A stretch of DNA of 64,000 nucleotides from Arthrobacter sp. fls2-241-R2A-200 (GTDB taxonomy: Bacteria > Actinomycetota > Actinomycetes > Actinomycetales > Micrococcaceae), in NCBI RefSeq assembly GCF_030209745.1, contig NZ_JARVRJ010000009.1:412591-476590 (forward strand), read 5' to 3'. Made by a program: the position numbers and the translations under genes. This document shows positions 43,591 to 51,994 of the stretch, in pieces (the stretch's first letter is position 1; each line of letters starts with the position of its first letter). Below the pieces are notes generated by a model. It was given only the letters and a program-made list of their open reading frames with translations. It did no database searches and had not been told where the DNA came from.

Positions 43591-44667
43591 ATGGCCCGGA
43601 GCCCGGAAGAATCGCTCAAAGCGACTCTGGCCAGAGTCGCACCCGGAACTCCTTTGCGGGATGGCCTCGAACGCATCCTCCGTGGACGCACCGGCGCGCT
43701 GATTGTCTTGGGCGCTGACAGGACCATCGATTCCATCTGCTCCGGCGGGTTCGATATCGGCATCGACTTCTCGCCCACGCGGCTCCGTGAGTTGGCAAAG
43801 ATGGACGGCGCCATCATTTGCGATAAGGATGCCAGCAACATCGTCCGCGCCGCCGTCCAGCTGGTACCGGACTCCAGTATCGAAACCCAGGAGTCCGGCA
43901 CCCGGCATCGCACCGCCGAACGTGTTGCCATCCAGACCGGCGTCCCGGTGATTTCCGTCAGCCAGTCCATGCAGATCATCGCGCTGTACGTCAACGGGCT
44001 GCGCCACGTATTGGAGGGCTCCGAGAAAGTCCTCGCCCGGGCCAATCAGGCGCTTGCAACCCTGGAACGGTACAGCGCGAGGCTGGACCAAGTCACCAGT
44101 TCCCTCTCCGCCCTGGAGATCGAAGCTTTGGTTACCGTCAGGGATGTTGCGGTCACCCTGCAACGTCAAGAGATGGTGCGCCGCATCTCCGAGGAGATCG
44201 CCCAGTACGTCCTGGAGCTCGGTGAAGATGGGCGCCTGCTGTCCCTGCAGGTCGACGAACTCACTATGAGCCGTGGCCCCGGAAGTGATGTGATCATCCG
44301 GGACTATTCGGATCCTGATGCCAGCCCGGAGGACATCGAAAACTCCGTGCAGGCCCTCCTCAACCTTGGGCCTACAGAGCTGATAGATCTGAGCAGGATT
44401 GCCCACATCATCGGATTCGCCGGCGGTGTTGAGCAGTTGGACGCCGTGGTCCAACCTCGTGGCTACCGGCTCCTCTCGGGACTAAAGTCGGTGCCTAAAG
44501 CAGTCGCCGATCGCTTGGTGGACTACTTCGGCGGCCTCCAGAACCTCATGGCCGCCACCATCGATGACCTCATGACCGTGGACGGCATCGGCGATCAACG
44601 TGCAAGGACTGTCCGTGAGGGCTTGAGTCGCATGGCTGAGGCCAGCCTGCTGGACAGGTTCCTCTAG
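43591..44667 (+). CDS. disA: DNA integrity scanning diadenylate cyclase DisA
   Basis: The 358-residue protein makes c-di-AMP from two ATP. The DAC domain (~1-145) carries the catalytic DGA (72-74) and the RHR motif in GTRHRTAER (103-111). A helical linker follows, and the C-terminus (~295-350) has the helix-hairpin-helix DNA-binding motif (ATIDDLMTVDGIGDQRARTV). It senses branched DNA and links genome integrity to c-di-AMP level. It is 218 bases after radA. Confidence 0.97.
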   Translation: MARSPEESLKATLARVAPGTPLRDGLERILRGRTGALIVLGADRTIDSICSGGFDIGIDFSPTRLRELAKMDGAIICDKDASNIVRAAVQLVPDSSIETQESGTRHRTAERVAIQTGVPVISVSQSMQIIALYVNGLRHVLEGSEKVLARANQALATLERYSARLDQVTSSLSALEIEALVTVRDVAVTLQRQEMVRRISEEIAQYVLELGEDGRLLSLQVDELTMSRGPGSDVIIRDYSDPDASPEDIENSVQALLNLGPTELIDLSRIAHIIGFAGGVEQLDAVVQPRGYRLLSGLKSVPKAVADRLVDYFGGLQNLMAATIDDLMTVDGIGDQRARTVREGLSRMAEASLLDRFL

Positions 44668-44718
44668 GTCGATTCCGCTTCCGCCAGGCAGGTCCGTCTG
44701 GCAGGCCCCGCCTCGCCG

Positions 44719-45426
44719 TCAGTTCAGCTGGAAGACGGCTTTGGGGCTGGTCTTGTTCCCGAGGTGCGCCTCGAACGTGTAGTAAGCCCCGCCGCCACCG
44801 GGCTTGGCGTTGACCACTCCGCAGCCCTCCACCGTGCGGTTGCGCTGCCAGGAGAAGTTCGCGGTCTCGCTCTTGCCGGGCTGGATGGTCTTGATCAGGT
44901 CCACCGCCCCGGTCTGGCAATCCTTCGAGGAGAAGATCCGGTCCGAGCCGCTCATCACCAAATACTCCATTTGGGACGTACCAACATTGACTTGGCACGG
45001 GGCCGCCCCGCCGTTGGTCACTGTCATGGTCAGCACCGGCTTCTCGTCAGCTCCATAGGATGCCTTGTCCGTCTTTGCCGAGACGCTCATGAGGTTGAGG
45101 TCGCAGACAGGCGAGGCCGACGGACTTGGCGTCGGCGATGCAGAAGGTGAGATCACCGGCGTCGTTGTTGCGGATGCCGCCGGCGTGCTGACCGCCTGCG
45201 GAGAGGACTTGCTGGCGAGGGCACGGCTTACAGCCATCACCCCGGCCACGAGCAGCGCGAGAACCACCACCAATGCAATGAGCGCAACCAACCTCCGACG
45301 CCGGTACACCGCCGGGCTCGGGGGCCGGCGGTTGGTGGGAGTCCCTGCGGCAGACGAACCGCGGGCAGCACCCTTAGCCGACGCTGATGAGCGCGCGCTC
45401 GACTGCTGCTTACCCTGATTGACCAT
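44719..45426 (-). CDS. Membrane-anchored secreted-domain protein of unknown function
   Basis: The 235-residue product has a cytoplasmic Ser/Ala/Arg-rich tail, a TM helix at ~47-69 (LVALIALVVVLALLVAGVMAV), a Thr/Ser/Pro linker, and an outside beta-rich domain from ~108. The outer domain has YGADEKPVLTMTVTNGGAAPC and four Cys residues likely to form disulfides (CDLNLMSV, PCQVNVG, KDCQTG, EGCGVV), with a pattern like DUF4232-type Ig-like domains. It is divergent from mutY. Confidence 0.8.
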   Translation of the reverse strand: MVNQGKQQSSARSSASAKGAARGSSAAGTPTNRRPPSPAVYRRRRLVALIALVVVLALLVAGVMAVSRALASKSSPQAVSTPAASATTTPVISPSASPTPSPSASPVCDLNLMSVSAKTDKASYGADEKPVLTMTVTNGGAAPCQVNVGTSQMEYLVMSGSDRIFSSKDCQTGAVDLIKTIQPGKSETANFSWQRNRTVEGCGVVNAKPGGGGAYYTFEAHLGNKTSPKAVFQLN

Positions 45427-45531
45427 GACTCTAGGCTAGGCGTGGCTGCATCCAGGCACCTAACCTACACGCCGCATGGCCCCAATCGGCTGCAATGTCC
45501 TGCCGCACGCTTGGATTAGAGTGGACGCAGT

Positions 45532-46494
45532 ATGACACTTCCAGACGCTATCCCCCACGCCGATCAGCTTCACAAGCTCCACGATGCGTTGAATCAGTGG
45601 TTCGCCGAGGCGGCTCGTGACCTCCCGTGGCGGGACCCCGGTTGCAGCGCGTGGGGCATCCTGGTCAGCGAGGTCATGCTCCAGCAAACCCCCGTGGTCC
45701 GGGTGCTCCCAGTCTGGCGGGAATGGATGGAACGGTGGCCCACACCAAGCCAGCTTGCCGAAGAACCTTCCGGGGCAGCTGTACGGCACTGGGGCCGGCT
45801 TGGATATCCCCGGCGGGCGCTGCGGTTGCACGCTGCCGCCGTCGCCATTCGCGATTCCCACAGCGGCGCAGTGCCGGACAACTACTCCGAGCTCTTGGGG
45901 CTGCCGGGCGTGGGAAGTTACACAGCCGCAGCCGTCGCTGCCTTTGCTTTTGGTCGCCGGGAAACAGTGGTGGACACCAATATCCGGCGTGTCCACGCGA
46001 GGCTCATTTCCGGGACTGCGCTTCCCGGCCCGGCATTGACGGCAAGGGAAATGCGCCTAGCAGAGGCCCTCCTACCGGACGAGCAGGCGCTGTCCGTGCG
46101 CTGGAATGCGTCCGTCATGGAGCTAGGGGCGATGATCTGCACGGCCCGCAATCCCAAGTGCGCCGACTGCCCCGTTCGCGCCGGCTGCGCCTGGGTGGCA
46201 GCGGGCGAGCCGCCGCCGTCGTACACGCCCAAGGGCCAGTCCTGGCACGGCACCGACCGCCAGGTGCGCGGTGCCGTGATGGCTGTGCTGCGCGAAGCTG
46301 CGGCACCGGTCCCGCTTGCGATGTTCGAGCAGGCACCTGCGGACCTGGGGTTCGCACCCAGCGGCGTCGGGGTTCCGCTCGCCGCGCTGCACCGGCTCAA
46401 CACCGCCCCGGAGCAGCTTGAACGCGCGCTGGACGGGTTGCTAAGCGACGGTTTGGCGGAAATGGACGACGACGGGCTGCGGCTTCCGGTGTAG
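45532..46494 (+). CDS. mutY: A/G-specific adenine glycosylase MutY
   Basis: The 320-residue enzyme removes adenine mispaired with 8-oxoguanine. Visible features are catalytic Glu47 (SEVMLQQTPV), the helix-hairpin-helix LPGVGSYTAAAV with catalytic Asp148 (VVDTNIRRV), and the 4Fe-4S cluster ligands Cys203, Cys210, Cys213 and Cys219. The C-terminal ~75 residues are short compared with the MutT-like domain of E. coli MutY and probably form a winged-helix-like end. Confidence 0.93.
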   Translation: MTLPDAIPHADQLHKLHDALNQWFAEAARDLPWRDPGCSAWGILVSEVMLQQTPVVRVLPVWREWMERWPTPSQLAEEPSGAAVRHWGRLGYPRRALRLHAAAVAIRDSHSGAVPDNYSELLGLPGVGSYTAAAVAAFAFGRRETVVDTNIRRVHARLISGTALPGPALTAREMRLAEALLPDEQALSVRWNASVMELGAMICTARNPKCADCPVRAGCAWVAAGEPPPSYTPKGQSWHGTDRQVRGAVMAVLREAAAPVPLAMFEQAPADLGFAPSGVGVPLAALHRLNTAPEQLERALDGLLSDGLAEMDDDGLRLPV

Positions 46495-46523
46495 CTTCAA
46501 CTGCCGGGGCGTAGCGGCAACTG

Positions 46524-47057
46524 TTAAGCGTTCACCCTTCGGATCCGTTGAAGGCGGTACTCGCGCCAGGTGATCCACACGATGAAGATGTCGAACGCGG
46601 TCAGGAGCACCATTCCCCAAGAGAAAGCGACGAGGATCCGGTAGGTCTGGTAGGCGATGAAGACCAGCAGGAAAGCGATCATCCACGGATAAGCCCAGAG
46701 CTTGTCCTTCAAGACAGCCCAAACTAGGACGATCTTCACCAATCCGTGAAGGAGAAGGTAGATCGCCCCGAAAAGGGATGCCGACGCCGAAAGGCTGGAA
46801 GTCATATGAAGCAGGCTGTTGGCCACAACATCATTGGGGTCCTGGGCCAACTCGTGCTGGGTGAGAAACCGGACCAGGTCCCCTATCTGGCGCGGCGTGA
46901 CCAATAGCAGCAGGACGCCGCCGACCAGCTCCAGAACACCGTCCAAGCCCTTCAGGATAAGGCTGACCCTGAACGTCCTATCAAGAAGTGCCGACTCTGC
47001 GGGCACCGCTGATGAGGCTGAAGCTCCCTGCCCGGATCGCCCTCCACTTGTAAGCAT
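46524..47057 (-). CDS. DUF2127 family membrane protein
   Basis: The product has 177 residues from the ATG at 47057. It has four TM helices and DUF2127-like sequence: FRVSLILKGLDGVLELVGGVLLLL, FGAIYLLLHGLVKIVLVWAVLKDKLWAYPW, and IAYQTYRILVAFSWGMVLLTAFD. TAATAT ends only eight bases before this ATG, so the mRNA may be leaderless, which also favours it over the upstream ATG at 47075. Function unknown. Confidence 0.85.
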   Translation of the reverse strand: MLTSGGRSGQGASASSAVPAESALLDRTFRVSLILKGLDGVLELVGGVLLLLVTPRQIGDLVRFLTQHELAQDPNDVVANSLLHMTSSLSASASLFGAIYLLLHGLVKIVLVWAVLKDKLWAYPWMIAFLLVFIAYQTYRILVAFSWGMVLLTAFDIFIVWITWREYRLQRIRRVNA

Positions 47058-47129
47058 GCTTACTATATTACGCACCTATGCCCCGTAGCCGTCCTGCTTG
47101 TTTGCCCGGACGTGGCGTGCGGTTCCCTA

Positions 47130-47918
47130 CTACGTCTGGCCAGCGGAACGCCGGTACCCACTGGGCGTAAAGCCCAGATACTTGCGGAAATCATTGGTGA
47201 GGTGCGCGTGGTCTGCGTAGCCGAGCTCGACGGCGATTGCGGCCAGGTCCGCCGTCGGATTGGACCGGGCACGCTCGGCCGCATCCTGTAGCCTGCGACG
47301 CCTGATCAGGGCGGAAGGACTCAAACCGACGTACTTCTTGGCCACCCGTTGGAGGGTCCGGGGAGACACCGCCAAGCGGGATGCGACATCCTCCATCAGG
47401 ACCAGCTCCGGTTCTGCGGCTATGAGGTCCACCATCCGGTTGGCCAGAAGTGCCTCTTCGGACGCAACGTGGCCACCGGAGCCCAGCCACTGCACGAAGG
47501 CGCCTACTGCCCGCTCGTGGCGGCCACCGACGTCGTGCGAGTCCATTGCGGTGGCCACTGCCCGGTGGAGGTCCTCCGCGGCCAGTTCTGTCTCAGAGTC
47601 CCGCAAGCTGGCTGGATCATGGCCCAGAAGGGGCAAAGCTGCGGGGCGCAGAAGTGCGCCAACCGCCCAACCACTCCCGCTCAGGTCCCGGTACGCGGCG
47701 CGGGTGGTGGGCCCCGATAAAATAACACCCTCGCGTTCCACCACCACGTTGCACGCCGGGTAGGCGATGAGGTGTTGGCGGGACGTCCTCCCCGGTTCGA
47801 TGTCCCATTCCGGAATCCAGAACCACTGCACCACGTCCGCAACCGAGGTCGGTGCAGGAAAACGATTAAAAGTCGGAAGCCGCGCCGGATACAGGATTCC
47901 CTTGGTGGATCCCTCCAT
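47130..47918 (-). CDS. AraC-family transcriptional regulator
   Basis: The product has 262 residues from the ATG at 47918 (GGGGGA five bases upstream). The N-terminal part (~1-150: PTSVADVVQWFWIPEWDIEP, AYPACNVVVEREG, LSGSGWAVGALLRPAAL) matches the cupin-like sensor of DUF6597-type AraC regulators. The C-terminal double helix-turn-helix (~160-258) includes MEDVASRLAVSPRTLQRVAKKYVGLSP and LGYADHAHLTNDFRKYLG. It is divergent from a VOC protein gene 82 bases away, its likely target. Confidence 0.9.
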   Translation of the reverse strand: MEGSTKGILYPARLPTFNRFPAPTSVADVVQWFWIPEWDIEPGRTSRQHLIAYPACNVVVEREGVILSGPTTRAAYRDLSGSGWAVGALLRPAALPLLGHDPASLRDSETELAAEDLHRAVATAMDSHDVGGRHERAVGAFVQWLGSGGHVASEEALLANRMVDLIAAEPELVLMEDVASRLAVSPRTLQRVAKKYVGLSPSALIRRRRLQDAAERARSNPTADLAAIAVELGYADHAHLTNDFRKYLGFTPSGYRRSAGQT

Positions 47919-48000
47919 CACATCCCCCGTCCGAGGACAGTCTTGAAGCTGTCGCGAATCTCCAAGCGCTGGATACCGGGCAGCACCTAGCGTGGTTCTC

Positions 48001-48516
48001 ATGACAGATACTACAAGCACCCAGACAACAACAACCGGCGCCAACGGTGAGCACACCACCAACGGGATTCCCAACGGCCTGACCAGCCTGACACCGTTCC
48101 TTGCCGTACCCAATGCGAAGGAGGCCATCGCCTTTTACAGCGAAGTCTTCGGTGCCCGGGTTGTAGGCGCAACGGAAATGGGCGGAGTGGTGGTCCACGC
48201 GGAGCTTGACTTCGGAAACGGCCACCTTCAACTCGGCGAACCCAACCCCGCTTACCACCTCGTCCCAGCTCCCGACGGAGAAGACGACTGTTACTCCTTG
48301 GGCTTGTACTGCCCCGATGCGGACAGTTTGGTGCGAAAAGCGGAGCAAGCAGGCGCTACCATCCGGGAACCCTTGACCACGTTTGTCTCCGGAGATCGTT
48401 ACGCAAGCATCCGGGATCCGTTCGGCGTCCGCTGGTCCGTCATGACTCGCGTGGAGGATCTCTCAGAAGAGGAAAGCAACCGCCGTGTCGAGGAATGGGC
48501 CGCCCAGCAGGGCTAG
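48001..48516 (+). CDS. VOC family protein (PhnB/glyoxalase-like)
   Basis: The 171-residue product has an N-terminal polar tail then the VOC fold: LTPFLAVPNAKEAIAFYSEVFGARVVG, HAELDFGNGHLQLGEPN, and LYCPDADSLVRKAEQAGA, closing with YASIRDPFGVRWSVMTR. It resembles PhnB-like proteins. It is probably controlled by the divergent AraC regulator. Activity (isomerase, dioxygenase or resistance protein) is not clear. Confidence 0.88.
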   Translation: MTDTTSTQTTTTGANGEHTTNGIPNGLTSLTPFLAVPNAKEAIAFYSEVFGARVVGATEMGGVVVHAELDFGNGHLQLGEPNPAYHLVPAPDGEDDCYSLGLYCPDADSLVRKAEQAGATIREPLTTFVSGDRYASIRDPFGVRWSVMTRVEDLSEEESNRRVEEWAAQQG

Positions 48517-48523
48517 GCCCCAG

Positions 48524-48883
48524 TCAGGACGCGCAGAGGCAGAACGGGTGCCCTGCCGGGTCCAGGAACACCCTGAACGTTTCGCCGGGCTGGTGGTCGG
48601 CCTTGGTCGCTCCCAAGGACAGGACAACCTCTTCGCCCTTGTCCAGATCCTCCACGGATACATCCAAATGCATCTGCTGCGGGATGGTCTGGCCGGGCCA
48701 CACAGGCGCCTGGTAAACGTCCACCTGCTGGAAAGAGATGCAATTACTGCCGTCACTGGGGCGGATATCCAACCAGTCCCCTTCGCCGGTGACTTCCCAG
48801 CCCAGCAATTCGCCATAGAAGGCTGCCAGTGCGGGCGCATCCGGGCAGTCGATGACCGTGCTTGGGTTCTTTGCAATCGCCAT
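48524..48883 (-). CDS. VOC family protein (glyoxalase/bleomycin resistance type)
   Basis: The 119-residue protein follows the VOC pattern: STVIDCPDAPALAAFYGELLGWEV, ISFQQVDVYQAPVWPG, MHLDVSVEDLDKGEEVVLSLGA and a closing FRVFLDPAGHPFCLC. It belongs to the short DUF6-residue-linker glyoxalase-like group found widely in actinobacteria. It follows the DUF4235 gene by two bases and is convergent with another VOC gene, to which it is only distantly similar. Confidence 0.88.
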   Translation of the reverse strand: MAIAKNPSTVIDCPDAPALAAFYGELLGWEVTGEGDWLDIRPSDGSNCISFQQVDVYQAPVWPGQTIPQQMHLDVSVEDLDKGEEVVLSLGATKADHQPGETFRVFLDPAGHPFCLCAS

Positions 48884-48885
48884 GG

Positions 48886-49146
48886 CTAAACCTCGTCTGC
48901 CGTCTTCTTCATGTGGGCCAGTGCGCTCTTGGTGCCTCGCTGGGTCAGGACGTGGACCACTGCGCCCACGGCCGCGGACACAATAGCGAATACCAGGACG
49001 CCGGGAAGGGAGTCGTCAAGATCGGTCCCGTCCTTGGGGGCAGGCTTTCCCGTCTTCTTCTGCCAGAGACCCTCAAGCGTCTTGTTTGCGATCGCTCCGG
49101 CCCCAAGGCTGACCGCAATGCCGAACAGTTTCACCAATACATTCAC
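48886..49146 (-). CDS. DUF4235 family membrane protein
   Basis: The GTG at 49146 is preferred because AAGGA lies six bases upstream; the frame extends ten codons further to an ATG. The 86-residue product fits DUF4235: VLVKLFGIAVSLGAGAIANKTLEGLWQKKTGKP, then a second TM helix LVFAIVSAAVGAVVHVLTQRG and a charged tail. Function unknown; the family is common in actinobacteria. Confidence 0.85.
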   Translation of the reverse strand: MNVLVKLFGIAVSLGAGAIANKTLEGLWQKKTGKPAPKDGTDLDDSLPGVLVFAIVSAAVGAVVHVLTQRGTKSALAHMKKTADEV

Positions 49147-49203
49147 GCTGAATCCTTCGTTGGAAATCCCACGCATGGCTCCTGCAAACCATGCCTAAAA
49201 CAC

Positions 49204-49235
49204 GACAGGGCCGCTGCAACCGCAGCGGCCCTGTC
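49204..49235 (-). terminator. Rho-independent-type terminator after the CsbD gene
   Basis: A perfect 14-bp stem (49204-49217 and 49222-49235) with a 4-base loop starts seven bases after the CsbD-like stop. It separates that gene from the DUF4235 gene. Confidence 0.88.
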
Positions 49236-49242
49236 AACATTC

Positions 49243-49419
49243 CTAGTCCTTCTTGAAGGCGTCTTTTACCTTTTCGCCAGCGCCCTTGAGGTCGCTCTTG
49301 ACCTGGTCGCCTTTGCCCTCGGCTTCGAGGCCCTTGTCGTCCGTCAGCTTGCCAGCGGCTTCCTTGGCCTTACCACCGAGCTTCTCGCCAGCGTTCTGCA
49401 TCTTGTCGTCAGCACCCAT
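49243..49419 (-). CDS. CsbD-like small stress protein
   Basis: This 58-residue gene begins MGADDKMQNAGEKLGGKAKE and continues with AAGKLTDDKGLEAEGKGDQ and ends KVKDAFKKD, the usual CsbD-like pattern of alternating Lys and Asp/Glu helices. AGAGGT lies six bases before the ATG. CsbD family members are induced by general stress (sigma B in Bacillus); the molecular role is unknown. It has its own terminator. Confidence 0.93.
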   Translation of the reverse strand: MGADDKMQNAGEKLGGKAKEAAGKLTDDKGLEAEGKGDQVKSDLKGAGEKVKDAFKKD

Positions 49420-49508
49420 GTCGCACCTCTTTCGTCGTAGGAACCTTGTACCTCTACAAGATCACTTATCAGGATACTTAGCAACGTTTGGACTGGAAAC
49501 CCCCAAAA

Positions 49509-50219
49509 TTACAGCTCGCCGAAGCCGTCAGCAACCAGCTGTTCGACGTACCCCACAGCCTTTAACGCATCCTTTCCCCGCGCCTCAACATGCAGCGAAG
49601 AGCCTTTGCCGACGCCAAGGGACATGAGGGACATGACGGACACGCCGTCCACTCCATTGACCGTTACGTCCGCATCCAGGCCAGCCAAACCGCCGGCAAT
49701 TTTCGCGGCCGGCCTGGCGTGCATACCAAGGGGGTTGATGAGCATGAAATCACCGCTCGCGTCAGGTTCGTCGACGCCGGGCTTGTCGATGCCTGGCTCA
49801 TCCGCCGAGCCCGGCCGCGGCACCGACCCATGGGAGCCAAAACCGGTCGCCTCCGCAGCCTGGCGGACCTCCTCGGCACCGGCTCCTCCCTGGGCAGCGA
49901 CGGCGGCAGCCACGAGTCCCTCCACCAAGGGCGCGTCGGCAAGGCGTACCGCGTCAGGGTCGCTGGCGAACTCCGCAGCAGACTCCGCCGTCATCACCGC
50001 GGAACCCAGATCGGTCATCACCACCACGCCATCCCCGCCGGAATCAACCAGTGACTGCTCGACGGCGGCCAGCACCTTCTCCAAGCTGGTTCCGATGCGG
50101 TCATCGTCGGTGCCCCCGGCGGCGACGAGGCCGACGTCGGGCGCCATCTGGGCAGCCAGTTCCACCGCGCCCTCAGCGATCTTGCTGCTGTGTGAGACAA
50201 TCACGATGCCTACGGTCAT
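49509..50219 (-). CDS. dhaM: PTS-dependent dihydroxyacetone kinase DhaM subunit fused to HPr
   Basis: The 236-residue product has an EIIA-mannose-like N-domain (~1-130) with phosphorylatable His10 (VIVSHSSKIAEG) and MTDLGSAVMTAE, an Asp/Pro-rich linker (~131-155), and a C-terminal HPr domain with His167 (INPLGMHARPAAKI) and VSVMSLMSLGVGKG. It passes phosphate from PEP via EI/HPr to the ADP held in DhaL. EI is not in the window. The start overlaps dhaL by four bases. Confidence 0.95.
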   Translation of the reverse strand: MTVGIVIVSHSSKIAEGAVELAAQMAPDVGLVAAGGTDDDRIGTSLEKVLAAVEQSLVDSGGDGVVVMTDLGSAVMTAESAAEFASDPDAVRLADAPLVEGLVAAAVAAQGGAGAEEVRQAAEATGFGSHGSVPRPGSADEPGIDKPGVDEPDASGDFMLINPLGMHARPAAKIAGGLAGLDADVTVNGVDGVSVMSLMSLGVGKGSSLHVEARGKDALKAVGYVEQLVADGFGEL

Positions 50220-50872
50220 TCGGGGCCCGTCCCCGCGCTGCCGGGCGAGCTCGCTGCGTCCACGGCCGCCCGCAGAATCAGCGCACTGGAGGCTGCCCCA
50301 GGGTCACGATGCCCGGCGCTCCGCTCACCCAAGTAACTGGCCCGGCCCTTACGCGCCACCAGGGGATCGGTCGCCGTGGCGCCAGCCTCCGCGGCTTGGG
50401 CTGCTGCTTCCAGGACGTCCAGGGGACCTCCGGTTGCCGCGGCATTGCGAGCCGCATCCACGGCTGGTGTCCATGCATCAATCATGGTCTTGTCGCCCGG
50501 TTCCGCCTTGCCGCGGGCCACCACGCCGTCGCGAGCGGCGGCAAGTGCCTCGGCCATCGCCCCGGCATCAACGTCCGTGAGATCCCCCAGCGAGGTAGCT
50601 GCCCGGAGGTACGCGGTGCCGTACAAAGGTCCGGCTGCGCCACCCACTTTTGACATCAGGGTCATCGCAGCAACCTTCAGGGCGGCACCGGGGGTCTCCG
50701 GCGGGGCTTCTTCGAGCTTCTGCACCACAGCTTGGAAACCGCGGTCCATGTTCTCGCCGTGGTCCGAGTCCCCGATGGCGCGGTCCATCTCAATCAGTTC
50801 CACACGGTGTTCAGCCATCGCTTTCGCCGAAAGCTTCAACCAGTCAACAGCCCATTCGACACCGAGCCCCAT
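50216..50872 (-). CDS. dhaL: Dihydroxyacetone kinase ADP-binding subunit DhaL
   Basis: The ATG at 50872, two bases after the dhaK stop, gives 218 residues; a TTG five codons upstream is less likely. The subunit is helical with nucleotide/Mg-binding Asp residues in IDAWTP and the key motif MDRAIGDSDHGENMDRGF near residues 30-47. GPLYGTAYLRAA and KAEPGDKTMIDAW are typical. It holds ADP that is rephosphorylated by DhaM. Confidence 0.95.
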   Translation of the reverse strand: MGLGVEWAVDWLKLSAKAMAEHRVELIEMDRAIGDSDHGENMDRGFQAVVQKLEEAPPETPGAALKVAAMTLMSKVGGAAGPLYGTAYLRAATSLGDLTDVDAGAMAEALAAARDGVVARGKAEPGDKTMIDAWTPAVDAARNAAATGGPLDVLEAAAQAAEAGATATDPLVARKGRASYLGERSAGHRDPGAASSALILRAAVDAASSPGSAGTGPE

Positions 50873-50874
50873 GT

Positions 50875-51876
50875 TTATGCGCCCCAACGCAGCGCGGCGG
50901 TGTGCACCGGAGCGTCCCAGAGCCTTGTCATCTCGTCATCGAGGCGCAACACGGAGACCGAGCATCCCTGCATCTCGAGGGAGGTGACGTAATTCCCCAC
51001 CAGCGAGCGCTCCACAGTGGCCCCGCGCTCAGCGAGGACCTGCGCCGCGCGCCGATACACGATGTATAGCTCGCTCTGCGGCGTTCCACCCATCCCGTTG
51101 ACGAACAGGAGTACTTTGTCCCCCGAGGAGAGGCCGAGGTCCTCCAGGACCGGTTCCAGCAGGCGGTCGGTGATAGCGTCCGCGCTTTCCATGGCGATGC
51201 GGTGCCGTCCCGGTTCCCCATGGATGCCGATTCCAATTTCGATTTCGTCGTCAGCGAGTTCAAAGCTGGGTGTGCCGGCGTGGGGAACGGTGCAGCCGGA
51301 CAGCGCCACACCCATTGTCCGCACGTTGGCCACCACACGCTCAGCGATCGCTGTGACGGCGTCGAGGTCATCGCCGCGTTGGGCGGAGGCACCCGCAATC
51401 TTCTCCACCAGTACAGTTCCGCCCACCCCACGGCGTCCTGCCGTGTACAGCGAATCCTCCACCGCGACGTCGTCGTTGACCAGCACGGAACGGACACGCA
51501 CGCCTTCCGCTTGTGCCATCTCGGCTGCAGTTTCGAAGTTCAGGACGTCACCGGTGTAGTTCTTCACGATATGCACGACGCCGGCGCCGGCGTCCACTGC
51601 GACGGTGGCTGGAATGATCTGGTCCGGGGTAGGTGAGGTGAAGACTGCGCCGGGCACAGCGGCATCGAGCATTCCGAGGCCAACGAACCCGGCGTGCAGG
51701 GGTTCGTGCCCACTGCCTCCACCGGACACCAGGGCAACTTTGCCCGCTACCGGCGCAGCCTTTCGGACAACGAATTTGGGATCAGCGTGGACGGTGACGA
51801 TGTCGGCGTGTGCCATCCCGAAACCTTCGACGGACTCGTCCACCACTGCGCGGGGATCATTGATGAGCTTTTTCAT
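50875..51876 (-). CDS. dhaK: Dihydroxyacetone kinase substrate-binding subunit DhaK
   Basis: The 333-residue subunit binds dihydroxyacetone covalently through His219 (GIGIHGEPG). Other conserved sites are SGGGSGHEPLH with His57 and KNYTGDVLNFE with Asp110. Sequence order and spacing match PTS-dependent DhaK proteins. AGGAG precedes the ATG. It opens the dhaKLM operon, which feeds dihydroxyacetone phosphate into glycolysis. No regulator such as DhaR lies next to it. Confidence 0.96.
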   Translation of the reverse strand: MKKLINDPRAVVDESVEGFGMAHADIVTVHADPKFVVRKAAPVAGKVALVSGGGSGHEPLHAGFVGLGMLDAAVPGAVFTSPTPDQIIPATVAVDAGAGVVHIVKNYTGDVLNFETAAEMAQAEGVRVRSVLVNDDVAVEDSLYTAGRRGVGGTVLVEKIAGASAQRGDDLDAVTAIAERVVANVRTMGVALSGCTVPHAGTPSFELADDEIEIGIGIHGEPGRHRIAMESADAITDRLLEPVLEDLGLSSGDKVLLFVNGMGGTPQSELYIVYRRAAQVLAERGATVERSLVGNYVTSLEMQGCSVSVLRLDDEMTRLWDAPVHTAALRWGA

Positions 51877-51994
51877 GTGATGCTCCTGGGCATGCTGCGG
51901 CTAGTGCTCTGACCCTACTACTGGCAGTGGGGGCCACGGTAGGCCTGAGCGCATCGAAGAACCACGCCGGAGATATAACCGACAGGGCCTGAAG

